Shown piece by piece: positions 34,543 through 44,359 of a stretch of 64,000 nucleotides of DNA. The DNA is taken from assembly GCA_016195565.1 (NCBI GenBank), contig JACPZK010000005.1, positions 42,151 to 106,150 of the forward strand, read 5' to 3'. Source of the DNA: Nitrospirota bacterium (GTDB lineage: Bacteria; Nitrospirota; Thermodesulfovibrionia; Thermodesulfovibrionales; UBA1546). The notes under the pieces are model-generated. The model was not told the DNA's origin. It was given only the letters and a program-made list of their open reading frames with translations, and did not search any database. A program made the translations under genes and the position numbers. The stretch's first letter is position 1. Every line of letters starts with the position of its first letter.

Positions 34543-35109
34543 ATGAGAAAGATATTGCTATTAACATTGTGTTCAGTCCTGCTTTATGTCTCACCTGCAG
34601 GAGCGGCTGAAGCGCTCAAGATAGGGTTCGTTGATTTACCGCGTATATTTGCAGAATCAGACTCAGGCAAAAAGGCAAGGGCAGACATTGAAGCGATTGA
34701 AAAATCAAAAAAGGCAGTAATAGAAGAGAAGGTCAATTCTCTAAAAAAAATTGAAGAAGAGATTGCCAAACAGTCTTCCGTTCTTTCTGCCGAGGCAAAG
34801 AAGGCTAAGGAAGAGGAGTTTGAAAAGCTTCAGAGGGATGTTCAGAAGCTTGTGGCTGAAGCACGGGCAGAATTGCAAAAAAAAGAAACTGAGCTTACAA
34901 ATGCAATTCTTAAAGACGTGAGCGACATTGTGGATGCTATCGGGTACGAGGAAGGATATGCGGTTATATTAAGAAGCGAGGTGGTTCTTTCTGCCAAGAA
35001 AGAGCTTGATATTACGGGCGCAGTTATAACAAGGCTTAATGAATCAAAAGGTAAGCCAAAAGAGGCGCCAAAAGTAAAACCGAAGGAAAAACCAAAAGAC
35101 AAGAAATAA
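34543..35109 (+). CDS. skp: Periplasmic chaperone OmpH/Skp
   Basis: 188 residues. A signal peptide (ILLLTLCSVLLYVSPAGAAE) is followed by KIGFVDLPRIFAES and a long charged coiled-coil (about 45-125), then the second Skp core part. It ends in a Lys/Pro-rich tail (KPKEAPKVKPKEKPKDKK), longer than in E. coli Skp. Skp trimers hold unfolded outer-membrane proteins in the periplasm and hand them to BamA, encoded upstream. Confidence 0.92.
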   Translation: MRKILLLTLCSVLLYVSPAGAAEALKIGFVDLPRIFAESDSGKKARADIEAIEKSKKAVIEEKVNSLKKIEEEIAKQSSVLSAEAKKAKEEEFEKLQRDVQKLVAEARAELQKKETELTNAILKDVSDIVDAIGYEEGYAVILRSEVVLSAKKELDITGAVITRLNESKGKPKEAPKVKPKEKPKDKK

Positions 35110-35112
35110 GGA

Positions 35113-35195
35113 TTGGCCCCGTTAGAAAGCTTGCCCCGATAGAAGCAGCGCTTCACACGGGGCAAGCCCCCGCAATAGTTTCTAATGGGGTTGAC
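35113..35195. repeat. Palindrome of the CCCCGTTAGAAAGC family
   Basis: CCCCGTTAGAAAGC (35117-35130) pairs with TTTCTAATGGGG near 35180-35191, with an inner GCCCCG ... CGGGGC hairpin. The same 14-mer is at 59699-59712 (inside a cytochrome gene) and 61398-61411. It may also act as the skp terminator. Confidence 0.6.
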
Positions 35196-35264
35196 CTTTC
35201 AGGAATTCTGTGCCAGAATAGCAAGTGAAGTTTCGGAAGTTTTTTAATAAGGAGGTACAGCACA

Positions 35265-35465
35265 GTGGCAAAAGGAACCGTAAAGTGGTTTAATGAGTCC
35301 AAGGGTTTTGGATTCATAACCAGTGAAGACGGCGGAGATGTTTTTGTTCACTATTCTGAGCTTCAGGGAGATGGCTTTAAGTCTCTATCTGAAGGGCAGG
35401 CAGTGAGCTTTGATGTTGTTGACAGCCCCAAGGGGCCAAAGGCAGCAAACGTTACAAAACTCTAA
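35265..35465 (+). CDS. csp: Cold-shock-domain protein
   Basis: 66 residues. RNP1 KGFGFIT and RNP2 VFVHYS surround the usual aromatic residues of the five-strand OB fold; it starts with GTG after AAGGAGG. It binds single-stranded nucleic acid and acts as an RNA chaperone. It stands alone and is followed by a clear terminator. Confidence 0.96.
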   Translation: MAKGTVKWFNESKGFGFITSEDGGDVFVHYSELQGDGFKSLSEGQAVSFDVVDSPKGPKAANVTKL

Positions 35466-35472
35466 GCCAATA

Positions 35473-35502
35473 AAAACAGTCCCGACTTGTCGGGACTGTT
35501 TT
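35473..35502 (+). terminator. Rho-independent terminator of csp
   Basis: A perfect 14-bp stem (AAAACAGTCCCGAC with its inverse) around a TT loop, ending in TTTT, 8 bases after the csp stop. Confidence 0.9.
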
Positions 35503-35627
35503 CATTCCTGATACTTTAATCTTTTCCCGTTCAATGCCAATTTTTAAAAGTTTCAGCAGGCAAAGGAACGCTAAAATAGTAGCCCTGTATTTCGTCACAG
35601 CTTAGAAGAGTATCATCTTAAGTAATG

Positions 35628-35702
35628 TGGAGCCGGGGATGGGGGTTGAACCCACGACCTGCTGATTACGAATCAGCTGCTCTACCACTGAGCTACCCCG
35701 GC
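35628..35702 (-). tRNA. tRNA-Thr (CGU anticodon)
   Basis: A cloverleaf can be drawn on the minus strand: acceptor GCCGGGG/CCCCGGC, D arm GCTCAGTGGTAGAGC, anticodon arm GCTGA-TTCGTAA-TCAGC with anticodon CGT, and T arm GTGGGTTCAACCCCCAT (roughly GGGTTCAA). The discriminator T is followed by an encoded CCA (35628-35630). It decodes ACG. Confidence 0.93.
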
Positions 35703-35764
35703 AACAAAACAAATTCAAGATTCAAGATTCAAAATCTCGGAATTCTTTTATTTTAAATTTTGAA

Positions 35765-36736
35765 TTATTCTTTATTATATTCCATCAGCGCTTCTTTTTC
35801 AGGCGCGTCAGGGCATTCCCTGTATTTTGGAGAAAAGTGCATGACAACAAGGTTTTTAACGCCTGCCTCTCTCGCTATCCTTCCTGCGGTTTTTGCAGTG
35901 AGGTGATGCCTCTCTATGGCCCTTTCCCTGTCTTCCTCAAGAAAGTAAGCCTCGCAATAAAGAGTATCGGAATCTTTAACGAGAGTTATTATTTTTCTTA
36001 TATTCTCCTCATCCATTGAGGAATCAGCAACGTAGGATATCTTTTGCCCCTCTGTTATCATCGCGATTTCCATGAGTTCTTTTTTGGTATATATTCTGCC
36101 GGATATTTTAAATTCTCTGTCCCCGCCTGCATTCTCTCTGACAGCCCTTTTAAATTCTGAAAGCCATGGCCCTACCGGAAGCGCCAGCCTGTTCAGCGCT
36201 GCCTTATCAATATTTATATGAAAATCCTCTTCAAGGGAAAAGCCAAGGCATGGTATCTGATGCGTGAGGCACGATGCTTTAACCTCAAAATATCCTTCTT
36301 TTAATAAGGTCCCGTCAAATGGTTTTTCACCGTAATCTGTTTTGTTAAAACAATTCTCCGCATAAAAACCTGCATGGCTGATATAGTTTTCATTTATGCC
36401 GAAGGCCTCTATTTTCAGCGGATATTCTTTTATCAGGTTCCAGGTGTATCCACGGAGTTTTCCTTCGATGCACTCAGTGATGTTGGAAGGCCCGAATATC
36501 CTTAGTGGAGCCTCTCTTCTCAGAAGCGCCCTTAAAAGACTGTCAAACCCTATGAAATGGTCAATATGGGTATGTGTTACAAAGACGTCTGTTATTTTCT
36601 GGATATCGTTTGGTTTTAATCTGTTTGTATAGCCAAGGTCGAAGAGAAGCGCCCGTTTTTCCCTGAGCACTCTGACATATACGCACGGGTCGTCAAAGGG
36701 ACTGTTTATGGGTTTGTGATGAAAAGTCGGTTTCAT
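35765..36736 (-). CDS. rnz: Ribonuclease Z-like metallo-beta-lactamase protein
   Basis: 323 residues. The metal motif is VTHTHIDHFIGFDSLLRAL (HxHxDH), with further His in CLTHQIPCLGF, an Asp in VADSSMDEENI, and HHLTAKTAGRIAREAG then VVMHFSPKY at the end, as in RNase Z. RNase Z removes 3' trailers from tRNA precursors lacking CCA. The nearby tRNA-Thr encodes CCA, so it would not itself need this. The gene is flanked on both sides by heptamer-repeat DNA (35705-35763 and 36760-36850). Confidence 0.85.
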   Translation of the reverse strand: MKPTFHHKPINSPFDDPCVYVRVLREKRALLFDLGYTNRLKPNDIQKITDVFVTHTHIDHFIGFDSLLRALLRREAPLRIFGPSNITECIEGKLRGYTWNLIKEYPLKIEAFGINENYISHAGFYAENCFNKTDYGEKPFDGTLLKEGYFEVKASCLTHQIPCLGFSLEEDFHINIDKAALNRLALPVGPWLSEFKRAVRENAGGDREFKISGRIYTKKELMEIAMITEGQKISYVADSSMDEENIRKIITLVKDSDTLYCEAYFLEEDRERAIERHHLTAKTAGRIAREAGVKNLVVMHFSPKYRECPDAPEKEALMEYNKE

Positions 36737-36759
36737 AGGGGATTATATCCTATTGTGAT

Positions 36760-36850
36760 ATAATAATAAAAATTAAAAGTTTAAAGTTAGAAATTAAAAG
36801 TTAATGAATTCCTTACTTTTGAATTTTTACTTTTGATTTTTGAATTTCTT
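36760..36850. repeat. Intergenic heptamer-repeat tract
   Basis: AAAGTTAGAAATTAAAAGTT-type units, then TTTTGAATTTTTAC-type units in inverse sense, fill the rnz-galT gap. This is the same repeat family as inside leuS and dapF, showing its behaviour where no coding constraint applies. Confidence 0.7.
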
Positions 36851-36863
36851 AATTGGAGGGTGT

Positions 36864-37859
36864 ATGTCTGAACTTAGAAAAGATCCGATTGTCGGACGCT
36901 GGGTTATAATCTCTGTCGAAAGGGGCAAGAGGCCGACGGATTTTATATCGCCTTCACAGAGGAAGAAAGGCGGTTTCTGTCCGTTCTGTCATGGCAATGA
37001 GCATACTGCTCCGCCTGAGATAATGGCATTCAGGCCTCCGGGCACTCTGCCGGATTCTCCGGGCTGGACCTTGAGAGTTGTACCTAATAAATTCCCTGCG
37101 CTTCAGATACATGGAGAATTGAGCAAGACAGGGGAGGGAATATTTGACAAGATTAACGGGATAGGCGCTCATGAGGTTGTGATAGAGACGCCGGAGCATA
37201 ACCTTTCACTCTCAACCATGCCTTTAAAGGCGGTTGAAGATGCGTTGTGGGCCTATTATATGAGACTTAATGACCTGAAGAAAGACCGGAGATTCAGGTA
37301 TGTCCTGATATTCAAGAATGAAGGCGAGGATGCCGGCGCTTCGCTTGAACATACGCACAGCCAGCTTATCGCCCTTCCTATCGTGCCCAAACTTGTCAAA
37401 GAAGAAGTTGATGCGGCGGAACAGTATTTCAATTTTAAGGAAAGATGCATTTTCTGCGATGTCATAAATCAGGAACTTGAGGACGGCAGGCGCGTGATAT
37501 ACGAAAATAAGGATTATCTCGCGTTGGCGCCTTTTGCGCCGAGGGCTCCGTTTGAGACATGGATTTTACCCAAGAGGCATGAATCGGCATTTTACCCCCC
37601 GGATAAGGACTTCTCATTACTTGCAGAAATACTGCAGAGAATACTTAAGCAGATTGACAGGATACTTGATATTCCGCCATATAATTTTATTATCCATACA
37701 TCACCTTTCTATAATGAGACAAACGAATACTACCACTGGCATATTGAGATAATGCCAAAGCTGACGAAGATCGCAGGCTTTGAATGGGGCTCGGGTTTTT
37801 ATATAAACCCCACACCGCCTGAAGAAGCGGCAAAATTTATGAGAGAAGCTAAGATATAG
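36864..37859 (+). CDS. galT: Galactose-1-phosphate uridylyltransferase family
   Basis: 331 residues from the ATG with GGAGGG upstream. CPFCHGNEHTAPPE (zinc site), the nucleophile region LEHTHSQLIALP (HxHxQ) and a second HIT half ending YHWHIEIMPKL are conserved. It swaps UMP between UDP-glucose and galactose-1-P; relatives act as ADP-glucose phosphorylases. Coupling to glycogen synthase (2-base gap) makes a role in nucleotide-sugar supply for glycogen plausible. Confidence 0.9.
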   Translation: MSELRKDPIVGRWVIISVERGKRPTDFISPSQRKKGGFCPFCHGNEHTAPPEIMAFRPPGTLPDSPGWTLRVVPNKFPALQIHGELSKTGEGIFDKINGIGAHEVVIETPEHNLSLSTMPLKAVEDALWAYYMRLNDLKKDRRFRYVLIFKNEGEDAGASLEHTHSQLIALPIVPKLVKEEVDAAEQYFNFKERCIFCDVINQELEDGRRVIYENKDYLALAPFAPRAPFETWILPKRHESAFYPPDKDFSLLAEILQRILKQIDRILDIPPYNFIIHTSPFYNETNEYYHWHIEIMPKLTKIAGFEWGSGFYINPTPPEEAAKFMREAKI

Positions 37860-37861
37860 CA

Positions 37862-39307
37862 ATGAAGATACTTATTGCAACTCCTGAAGCAGTCCCTTTT
37901 GCCAAGACAGGCGGCCTCGCAGATGTCACCGGAGCGCTGCTGAACGAGTATAGGAAAATGAAGGAAGAGGCGTATCTTGTGGTGCCTCTGTATGGAAGAG
38001 TCAGGGAGAATTTCAAGCTGAGGGATACAGGTTTAAAAATAAGTGTTCCTTTGGGAAACAGGAAAGTAAAAGGCAGGATATTCAGTTATGAGAATTCAGC
38101 ATATTTTATTGAGTGCGACGAGTTCTTTGACAGAGAAGAGATTTACGGCACACCGCGCGGTGACTATCCCGACAATGCAGCGCGGTTTATATTTTTTTCA
38201 AGAGGTGTGCTTGAAACATGCAGGGCCTTGGGATTTAGACCTGATGTAATTCACTGTAATGACTGGCAGACAGGGCTTATTCCTTTATATCTTAATACCG
38301 TATATAGTTCAGATAAATTTTTTGACAGGACTGCTTCCATAATCACAGTCCACAATTTGGGCTATCAGGGCTTATTTCCGCAGTCAGATATGCCGCTTAC
38401 GGGATTTGACAGAAACCTGTTCACGCCTGAGGGGATAGAGTTTTACGGAAAGATAAATTTTTTAAAGGCGGGGTTAATATCAGCAGATTCCATAACCACG
38501 GTGAGCAATAATTATGCGAAAGAGATACTGAGCAGGGAATACGGATTCGGGCTTGACGGCGTTTTAAGGAAGAGGGTTTCTGTGTTTACGGGAATTGTAA
38601 ACGGCATAGACAGCAGAGAGTGGAATCCGGAATCGGATGCCTTCATAAAAAGGAATTACAGCCTTCAGGATATTGACGGCAAAAAAGAGTGCAAGCTTCA
38701 GCTTCTGAAAGAATGTTCTATAAGGCCGGATGCTGAAAGGCCCCTCATAGGCATGGTGGGCAGGCTGTCCAGCCAGAAAGGGCTGGACCTCATTCTGGAA
38801 TCTCTTGATGAAATCCTTTCTGCAGGCGCAAATCTCATCATCCTCGGCAGGGGTGATGAAATATTTCACAGGAGATTATCATCTGCCGCAAAAAAGTACA
38901 AAGGCAGGCTTCACGTTAAAGTAGGGTTTGAAGACAGTCTTGCACATAACATATATGCCGGCGCTGATATATTTTTAATGCCTTCAAGATATGAACCCTG
39001 CGGCATCGGCCAGCTTATTGCTATGAGGTATGGGACCATACCTGCGGCACGGAGGACAGGGGGGCTTGCGGATACAATATCGGATTACCAGCCGCTTGAG
39101 GGTGAAGGAACCGGGTTTCTATTTTCTGATTATACTGCCGATGCGCTTCAGGGCTGTCTGAAGAGAGCGCTCTGCGTGTATGTCAATAAGGCAAGATGGA
39201 AAAAGCTGATCCGGAGCGCAATGAAGATGAATTTTTCATGGGCGGATTCTGCAAAGAAATATATAGAGCTGTACGATAAAGTTGCAAGAATGAAGAGGCA
39301 ATACTGA
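37862..39307 (+). CDS. glgA: Glycogen/starch synthase
   Basis: 481 residues, GT5 family: the N-terminal donor motif PFAKTGGLADVTGALL, HCNDWQTGLIPLYL, TVHNLGYQG and the C-terminal PSRYEPCGIGQLIAMRYG. It extends alpha-1,4-glucan from ADP- or UDP-glucose, giving a storage polysaccharide. It lies in one operon with galT; branching enzyme and glgC are not in view. Confidence 0.95.
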   Translation: MKILIATPEAVPFAKTGGLADVTGALLNEYRKMKEEAYLVVPLYGRVRENFKLRDTGLKISVPLGNRKVKGRIFSYENSAYFIECDEFFDREEIYGTPRGDYPDNAARFIFFSRGVLETCRALGFRPDVIHCNDWQTGLIPLYLNTVYSSDKFFDRTASIITVHNLGYQGLFPQSDMPLTGFDRNLFTPEGIEFYGKINFLKAGLISADSITTVSNNYAKEILSREYGFGLDGVLRKRVSVFTGIVNGIDSREWNPESDAFIKRNYSLQDIDGKKECKLQLLKECSIRPDAERPLIGMVGRLSSQKGLDLILESLDEILSAGANLIILGRGDEIFHRRLSSAAKKYKGRLHVKVGFEDSLAHNIYAGADIFLMPSRYEPCGIGQLIAMRYGTIPAARRTGGLADTISDYQPLEGEGTGFLFSDYTADALQGCLKRALCVYVNKARWKKLIRSAMKMNFSWADSAKKYIELYDKVARMKRQY

Positions 39308-39314
39308 GGACATT

Positions 39315-42300
39315 ATGAGCCTGAGGGGTAAGCTGACGGTTTTTACAATAGTTTTCTTTCTGCTGACCGCTGCGCTGATTGCAGGCAGCTTTCTTATTTT
39401 CAACCGGTTAAGCAGCACTTTCGACATCCAGAGATCGCTTATGAAGGAACATAACCTGCATGAGGACTGGAAATCATCCATAGTGAGTGTTGTGATGGCT
39501 GCCGAAGGATGGACTGTTACCGGCGAGGTCAAATTTCAGAGGCAATATAAACAGAGACTTAAAGAAGCATATACATTTTTTAACGGGCTTCCTGAGGCTG
39601 TGCGAAATAAAGAAGAAGTGAGAGCCATAAGAGCCGACTTTGACAAGATGAAAGAGTTTGCAAGCGCGATAATGTCGGCAAAACAGCCTGTAGGAGACAT
39701 TCATGTTCTTTTTGCGCTTCGCATGCTTAAAGATAAGGAGAGAGAGGCCTATGAGAAACTCGGCGCTATTCATAGCGAATCAGTATTGAATCTTACTAAT
39801 ACTATTGCGCAAGGCGAGAGAATTGAAAGGCAGATGGGTTTTTATCTTGTTGTTCTTTTTGGCTTGAGTTCACTGGCAATTATGTCTCTTATTATCATCA
39901 TGAAAAGAATAATTACGGCTCCGTTTGACGGCCTGATGAAGGCTACAGAAAAAATAAGCGGAGGCGAACTTGATTACAGGATAGATTCCGGGAGGAGAGA
40001 TGAGTTTGGAATAATAGCGGGCAGATTTGACGAAATGATCGGAAAGTTGCAGGCGTCTCGCGTCAGCAATGAAGAGCTTTATGCATCAACAAAGAATCAG
40101 CTTCAAAAGCTTACGGTCCTTTATGAACTCATCACTGCTGTAACATCTGCAATGGATATTGATGAGATACTGGGGACCGTTACATCGAAAATTACAAGGC
40201 TGCTTGGCGCAAGGGGCTGCATTATAAGATTGCTGATGGAGGGCAATATCCTGAAAATAAAATCTTCCTATGGCCTGGCAGAGGATTTAAAAGAGCATAT
40301 GGATCTCACACTGGGAAGCGGTATAGCCGGATGGGTTGCGAAAGAGGGTGAACCGCTGCTTGTTGAAGACGTGGCAGCGATGCCTCCTGATATGCAAGTG
40401 CCGTTAATCAATGCGAAGTCTGTGATATGTGTGCCGCTTAAAGTTGAAGGCAAGGTAATGGGAACCCTCGGCATCTACGATAAGGCAGGCTCTGAGGGAA
40501 ATATCCTGCCGTTCTCGCCTGACGATATGAACACAGTGACTACCTTTGCCTCCATAGCAGCTGTCGCCATAGAGAAGGCAAGGATTTATGAAAGTGAACG
40601 CCTCAGCAAGCAAGAGGTGGCTCAGACAAAGGAATATCTTGAAAGCCTGATAAAAAATTCCGCGGATGCGATAGTCACTTCTGACCTCGATGGGAATATA
40701 ACTTCATGGAATTATGGCGCTGAAAAGACCTTTGGCTACACAGCGGATGAGGCTGCGGGGAAATTCCTGCTGTTTGTCCCCCAGTTCCTTGTAGACGCTG
40801 AGAAGGAATACATAGGGAAAATAAAAAATGGAGAAACGCTCAAAGATATAGAGACATTGAGACAAAGGAAAGACGGCACAATAATTGAGGTCAGCCTGAC
40901 ACTTTCACCCATAAAAGATACTTCAGGAGAGGTTATAGGTATAAGCGGGATAACAAGGGATATCTCCGAGAGAAAACGCGTTGAAAAGGAACTTGTAAGG
41001 ATGAACCAGGAACTCTCAAGGTTGTTCTTTATAAGTTCCGCTATGAGGGGCACCCTTGAGCTTGACAGGCTGCTCAGAATGATATTGACTGCAGTAACAA
41101 TGAGCGATGGCCTTGGTTTCAACAGGGCGATTCTTTTTCTTGTTGATGAAAAAAAGGGAACTATAAAGGGCGCTATGGGTGTCGGGCCTGCAAGTTCTGA
41201 GGAGGCCTGGCAGGTATGGGAGAAGCTTTCTCTGGAGAAAAAGACGCTTCCTGATATTCTGTATGACATAGAAACCGGTCCTCTGGGAAAGGATTCATTC
41301 CTTGACAGGTTGAGCATGGGGATTGAGATCCCGCTTGAAGAAAAGACTATACTTACGCGCGCTGTTAAGGAGAAAACGGCTTTTAATGTCCCTGATGTCA
41401 AGGGAAAACCGCTGGCTGATGCTGTTCTTATTCAGCAGCTCGGAACCCATGCACACGCTGTAGTGCCTCTTATCTCAAGAGACAGGGTTATAGGAGTATT
41501 GTGGGTGGATAACCTCTTCACGAGGCGTTTGATTACTGATGAGGATATGAAATTTCTTATCGGTTTTTCAAATCAGGTTGCGAGCGTTGTGGAAAGCGCA
41601 AGGCTCTTTGATCAGGTAGCCCGTGCAGAGGCGGAACTTGAAAATATTTTCAGGTCCATTTCGGATATGGTCTATATTACAGATAAAGACTGTACGATAA
41701 GGAATGTAAACAAGGCAGTTGTTGACAGAATCGGAAAATCTGCCGGAGAGATAATAGGAGAAAAATGTTACAGGATATTCCACGGGATGGATGAACCATT
41801 TTCTGAATGTCCGCATCACAAAACTGTTCAGACGATGGGGGCATATATAGAAGAAGTCAAAGATTCGTATCTCGGAGGAATGTTTCTGACATCAGTCTCT
41901 CCTGTATTTAACCCAAATGGAGAGTTCATGGGGACTGTGCATGTGGTCAGGGATGTTACCGAGTTAAATAACCTGAGAGAAAAATTAGTTGCAACAGAGA
42001 GGATGGCTGCCCTAGGCGAAGTTGCTGCAAAGGTTGCGCATGAGATTAGAAATCCGCTTGTATCGGTCGGAGGTTTTGCAAAAAGGCTTGAAAAGAAACT
42101 TGACGGCAATCTTAAAGAATATGCAGGCATTATAGCGAGAGAGGTAGACAGGCTTGAAAGTATTCTCAGCGAGATACTCGGGTTTGTGAAAGAAGCCAGG
42201 CTGATGAAAGAAAAGGTTAATGTCGGAGAGCTTGTTGACGATATGATATTGCTCATGCAGACACAGCTAAGGGAAAGGGACATTAGAGTTCTTAACGAAA

Positions 42301-42641
42301 AAGGAGAGACGCCTCAGATTTATGTGGACGCCAACAGGATACGAGAGGCCTTGCTTAATATATTTAATAATGCAATTCAGGCTGTGGCGATTCACGGTAC
42401 AATTACAATAAAGACATATACGGCAGACAGTAGTGCAGTCATAGAGATAAGCGATACAGGCCCGGGCATAGATGAAAAAGATCTGCCTTTCATCTTTAAT
42501 CCGTTCTACACGACAAAGTTATCCGGCACAGGGCTTGGACTTGCAATCACTAAAAGGATTATAGAAGAGCATAAAGGGAAGATAGAGGTTGACAGCGCAC
42601 CCGGCAAGGGGACAACATTCAGGGTGTTTCTGCCGGGTTAG
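39315..42641 (+). CDS. Multi-sensor histidine kinase (HAMP-GAF-PAS-GAF-PAS)
   Basis: 1108 residues. TM1 about 8-30, a periplasmic helical domain about 31-175, TM2 about 178-200, HAMP to about 255, GAF about 270-430 (LGSGIAGWVAKEGEPLLVED), PAS about 445-560, GAF about 580-755, PAS about 770-885. HisKA has His909 in KVAHEIRNPLVSVGGF, and the ATPase has N/G boxes (NIFNNAIQAV, GTGLGLAITKRI). A sensor of several cues: redox ligands or small molecules are typical for GAF/PAS, but no haem motif is visible. A single-domain response regulator follows 43 bases on. Confidence 0.93.
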   Translation: MSLRGKLTVFTIVFFLLTAALIAGSFLIFNRLSSTFDIQRSLMKEHNLHEDWKSSIVSVVMAAEGWTVTGEVKFQRQYKQRLKEAYTFFNGLPEAVRNKEEVRAIRADFDKMKEFASAIMSAKQPVGDIHVLFALRMLKDKEREAYEKLGAIHSESVLNLTNTIAQGERIERQMGFYLVVLFGLSSLAIMSLIIIMKRIITAPFDGLMKATEKISGGELDYRIDSGRRDEFGIIAGRFDEMIGKLQASRVSNEELYASTKNQLQKLTVLYELITAVTSAMDIDEILGTVTSKITRLLGARGCIIRLLMEGNILKIKSSYGLAEDLKEHMDLTLGSGIAGWVAKEGEPLLVEDVAAMPPDMQVPLINAKSVICVPLKVEGKVMGTLGIYDKAGSEGNILPFSPDDMNTVTTFASIAAVAIEKARIYESERLSKQEVAQTKEYLESLIKNSADAIVTSDLDGNITSWNYGAEKTFGYTADEAAGKFLLFVPQFLVDAEKEYIGKIKNGETLKDIETLRQRKDGTIIEVSLTLSPIKDTSGEVIGISGITRDISERKRVEKELVRMNQELSRLFFISSAMRGTLELDRLLRMILTAVTMSDGLGFNRAILFLVDEKKGTIKGAMGVGPASSEEAWQVWEKLSLEKKTLPDILYDIETGPLGKDSFLDRLSMGIEIPLEEKTILTRAVKEKTAFNVPDVKGKPLADAVLIQQLGTHAHAVVPLISRDRVIGVLWVDNLFTRRLITDEDMKFLIGFSNQVASVVESARLFDQVARAEAELENIFRSISDMVYITDKDCTIRNVNKAVVDRIGKSAGEIIGEKCYRIFHGMDEPFSECPHHKTVQTMGAYIEEVKDSYLGGMFLTSVSPVFNPNGEFMGTVHVVRDVTELNNLREKLVATERMAALGEVAAKVAHEIRNPLVSVGGFAKRLEKKLDGNLKEYAGIIAREVDRLESILSEILGFVKEARLMKEKVNVGELVDDMILLMQTQLRERDIRVLNEKGETPQIYVDANRIREALLNIFNNAIQAVAIHGTITIKTYTADSSAVIEISDTGPGIDEKDLPFIFNPFYTTKLSGTGLGLAITKRIIEEHKGKIEVDSAPGKGTTFRVFLPG

Positions 42642-42684
42642 AAATTTTATTCGCAAGGGAGTAAAATCTGTAAAAGGAGGGTGT

Positions 42685-43038
42685 ATGAAGAAAGTGCTGG
42701 TAGTAGATGACGACATTCATATCCAGAAACTTTACAAAGAAGAGCTGGAAGAAGAGGGATACGAAGTTGTTGTGGCAGGCAGCGGCGCCAAGGCAATGGA
42801 GTTGTTTATTCAGGAAAACCCGGACCTTGTCACGCTGGATATATTAATGCCTGATGTGGACGGCATAAAGCTTCTTAGGCAAATGAAAGAAAAGAAACCC
42901 AGGCTTCCTGTCATAATGTCTACGGCGTATGACTACAGGGACGATTTTGCTGTCTGGGCTTCGGAGGCGTATATCGTCAAGTCAGCAGACCTTGATGAGC
43001 TGAAAAAAACAATAAGGACGCTTCTGGCTAAACAGTAA
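42685..43038 (+). CDS. Single-domain response regulator (CheY-like)
   Basis: 117 residues: acidic pocket VVDDD, phospho-acceptor Asp in TLDILMPDVDG, the Thr of MSTAYDY and the Lys of YIVKSADLDEL. No output domain, so it acts by binding another protein or relaying phosphate. The start is fixed by AAAGGAGG. It is the likely partner of the kinase directly upstream and shares its last base pairs with the rlmD start (TAATG). Confidence 0.93.
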   Translation: MKKVLVVDDDIHIQKLYKEELEEEGYEVVVAGSGAKAMELFIQENPDLVTLDILMPDVDGIKLLRQMKEKKPRLPVIMSTAYDYRDDFAVWASEAYIVKSADLDELKKTIRTLLAKQ

Positions 43039-44237
43039 TGTCACAGATAATAAAGGCACAATCCCCGGTATATGGCGGTTATGTAATTGCGCGTGACAGC
43101 GGAGTAATTTTTATAAAAGGAGCTGTTCCGGATGAGGTTGTTGAAGTTTCTATCAGCGAAAAGAAAAGAGATTACTCCATCGGCGCAGTCACAAATATTA
43201 TTGAGCCCTCTCCTTACAGGATAAATCCTCCATGTTCTGTATTCGGCACCTGCGGAGGATGCCATTTTCAATTCATATCTTACGAAAGACAGGTCTCCAT
43301 GAAAGAGGAGATACTGCTTGATTCTGTCAGCAGAATAGGGAAAATGGAAGCACATCTGTCCCCGGCTCTCACGGACAGGGATTACAACTATCGTTACAGG
43401 GGGCAGTTTAAAATTTCACAGGAGGGCAGGATAGGTTTTTATAAAGAGGGCACAAGGGATGTTGTGCCTGTTGAGGAATGCCCGCTGATGATAAAGGAGA
43501 TTAACCTCATTGTGAAGGAACTGAATAACAGGAAGTTATCAGGGATAAAGGAGATACATATCTCTTGCGGAGATGCCGTAAATGCATTGATTAAGTCAAA
43601 GCTCGCAGCAGAGGATATTGAGGAAATAATGAGCGGCATTGGATTTTCAGGCATTGCATTTGAGACCGGAGAATCAACAGGCAGAGATTACATAAGGCTG
43701 GACCTTAACGGACTTCAGTATACCGTCACTCCATGGAGTTTTTTTCAGGCGCACTGGAATCTTAACAAAAAGGTTGTTGAGTTAATAGTAAATAAACTGC
43801 AGCCGCTGGGAAACATGCGTGTCCTTGACCTTTATGCGGGAGCCGGTAATTTCTCCCTGCCGTTGGCAGTATATGCATCTCAGGTTGCGGCTGTTGAAGA
43901 GAACCGGCATGCGGCAGATGACGGGCAGAGGAATGTAAAATTAAACAGCATAAAGAATTGCAAATTCATTAATTCATCGGCAGAGAGATACAGGATTCAG
44001 GAGAAATTCGATATTGTGTTGCTGGATCCTCCGAGGCCGGGACTGCATCCTGATGTTGCAAGGAAAGTCCTTGATTCGTCTCCGGGGAAAATTGTTTATG
44101 TCTCCTGCAATCCTGCGACGCTTGCGAGGGATTTGAAGAAGTTCAGCGAAAGATACAATGTGGATTCCCTCCGCATGATAGACTTTTTCCCCAATACGTA
44201 TCATGTTGAGGCGCTGGCTTTTATGAGTTTAAAGTAG
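43038..44237 (+). CDS. rlmD: 23S rRNA (uracil-C5)-methyltransferase RlmD/TrmA family
   Basis: 399 residues. An N-terminal TRAM domain (1-60) is followed by the [4Fe-4S] Cys set (CSVFGTCGGC and ECPLM), the SAM site VLDLYAGAGNFSLPLA, LDPPRPGLHPDV, and the catalytic Cys in VYVSCNPATLARDL. It methylates C5 of a uridine in 23S rRNA. It starts on the stop codon of the response regulator, a coupling that seems incidental to function. Confidence 0.93.
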   Translation: MSQIIKAQSPVYGGYVIARDSGVIFIKGAVPDEVVEVSISEKKRDYSIGAVTNIIEPSPYRINPPCSVFGTCGGCHFQFISYERQVSMKEEILLDSVSRIGKMEAHLSPALTDRDYNYRYRGQFKISQEGRIGFYKEGTRDVVPVEECPLMIKEINLIVKELNNRKLSGIKEIHISCGDAVNALIKSKLAAEDIEEIMSGIGFSGIAFETGESTGRDYIRLDLNGLQYTVTPWSFFQAHWNLNKKVVELIVNKLQPLGNMRVLDLYAGAGNFSLPLAVYASQVAAVEENRHAADDGQRNVKLNSIKNCKFINSSAERYRIQEKFDIVLLDPPRPGLHPDVARKVLDSSPGKIVYVSCNPATLARDLKKFSERYNVDSLRMIDFFPNTYHVEALAFMSLK

Positions 44238-44324
44238 TAATGGCATGCATGCCTCCATAAAAATGCGGTTGATTTTTACATCCATGTCGATGCTAATGCA
44301 TTTTTCGAATTGACATAGTAATTA

Positions 44325-44353
44325 TTGACAATACACATCAATTGTGTTAGAAA
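44325..44353 (+). promoter_or_regulatory. Candidate promoter of selA
   Basis: TTGACA (44325-44330), a 17-base spacer and TAGAAA (44348-44353). Transcription would begin almost at the selA ATG (44360), and no ribosome site is seen, so a leaderless mRNA is possible. A second TTGACA lies at 44310-44315. ACACA-TCAAT-TGTGT overlaps the spacer. Confidence 0.35.
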
Positions 44354-44359
44354 AATTGC

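Noticed and set aside
40736..41401. 221-codon antisense ORF in the large kinase gene
   Set aside because: Low-complexity Ser/Leu-rich mirror of a well-supported kinase; no start signal.
44242..44253. GGCATGCATGCC palindrome downstream of rlmD as an operator
   Set aside because: Short self-complementary sequence with no promoter at hand; probably chance.
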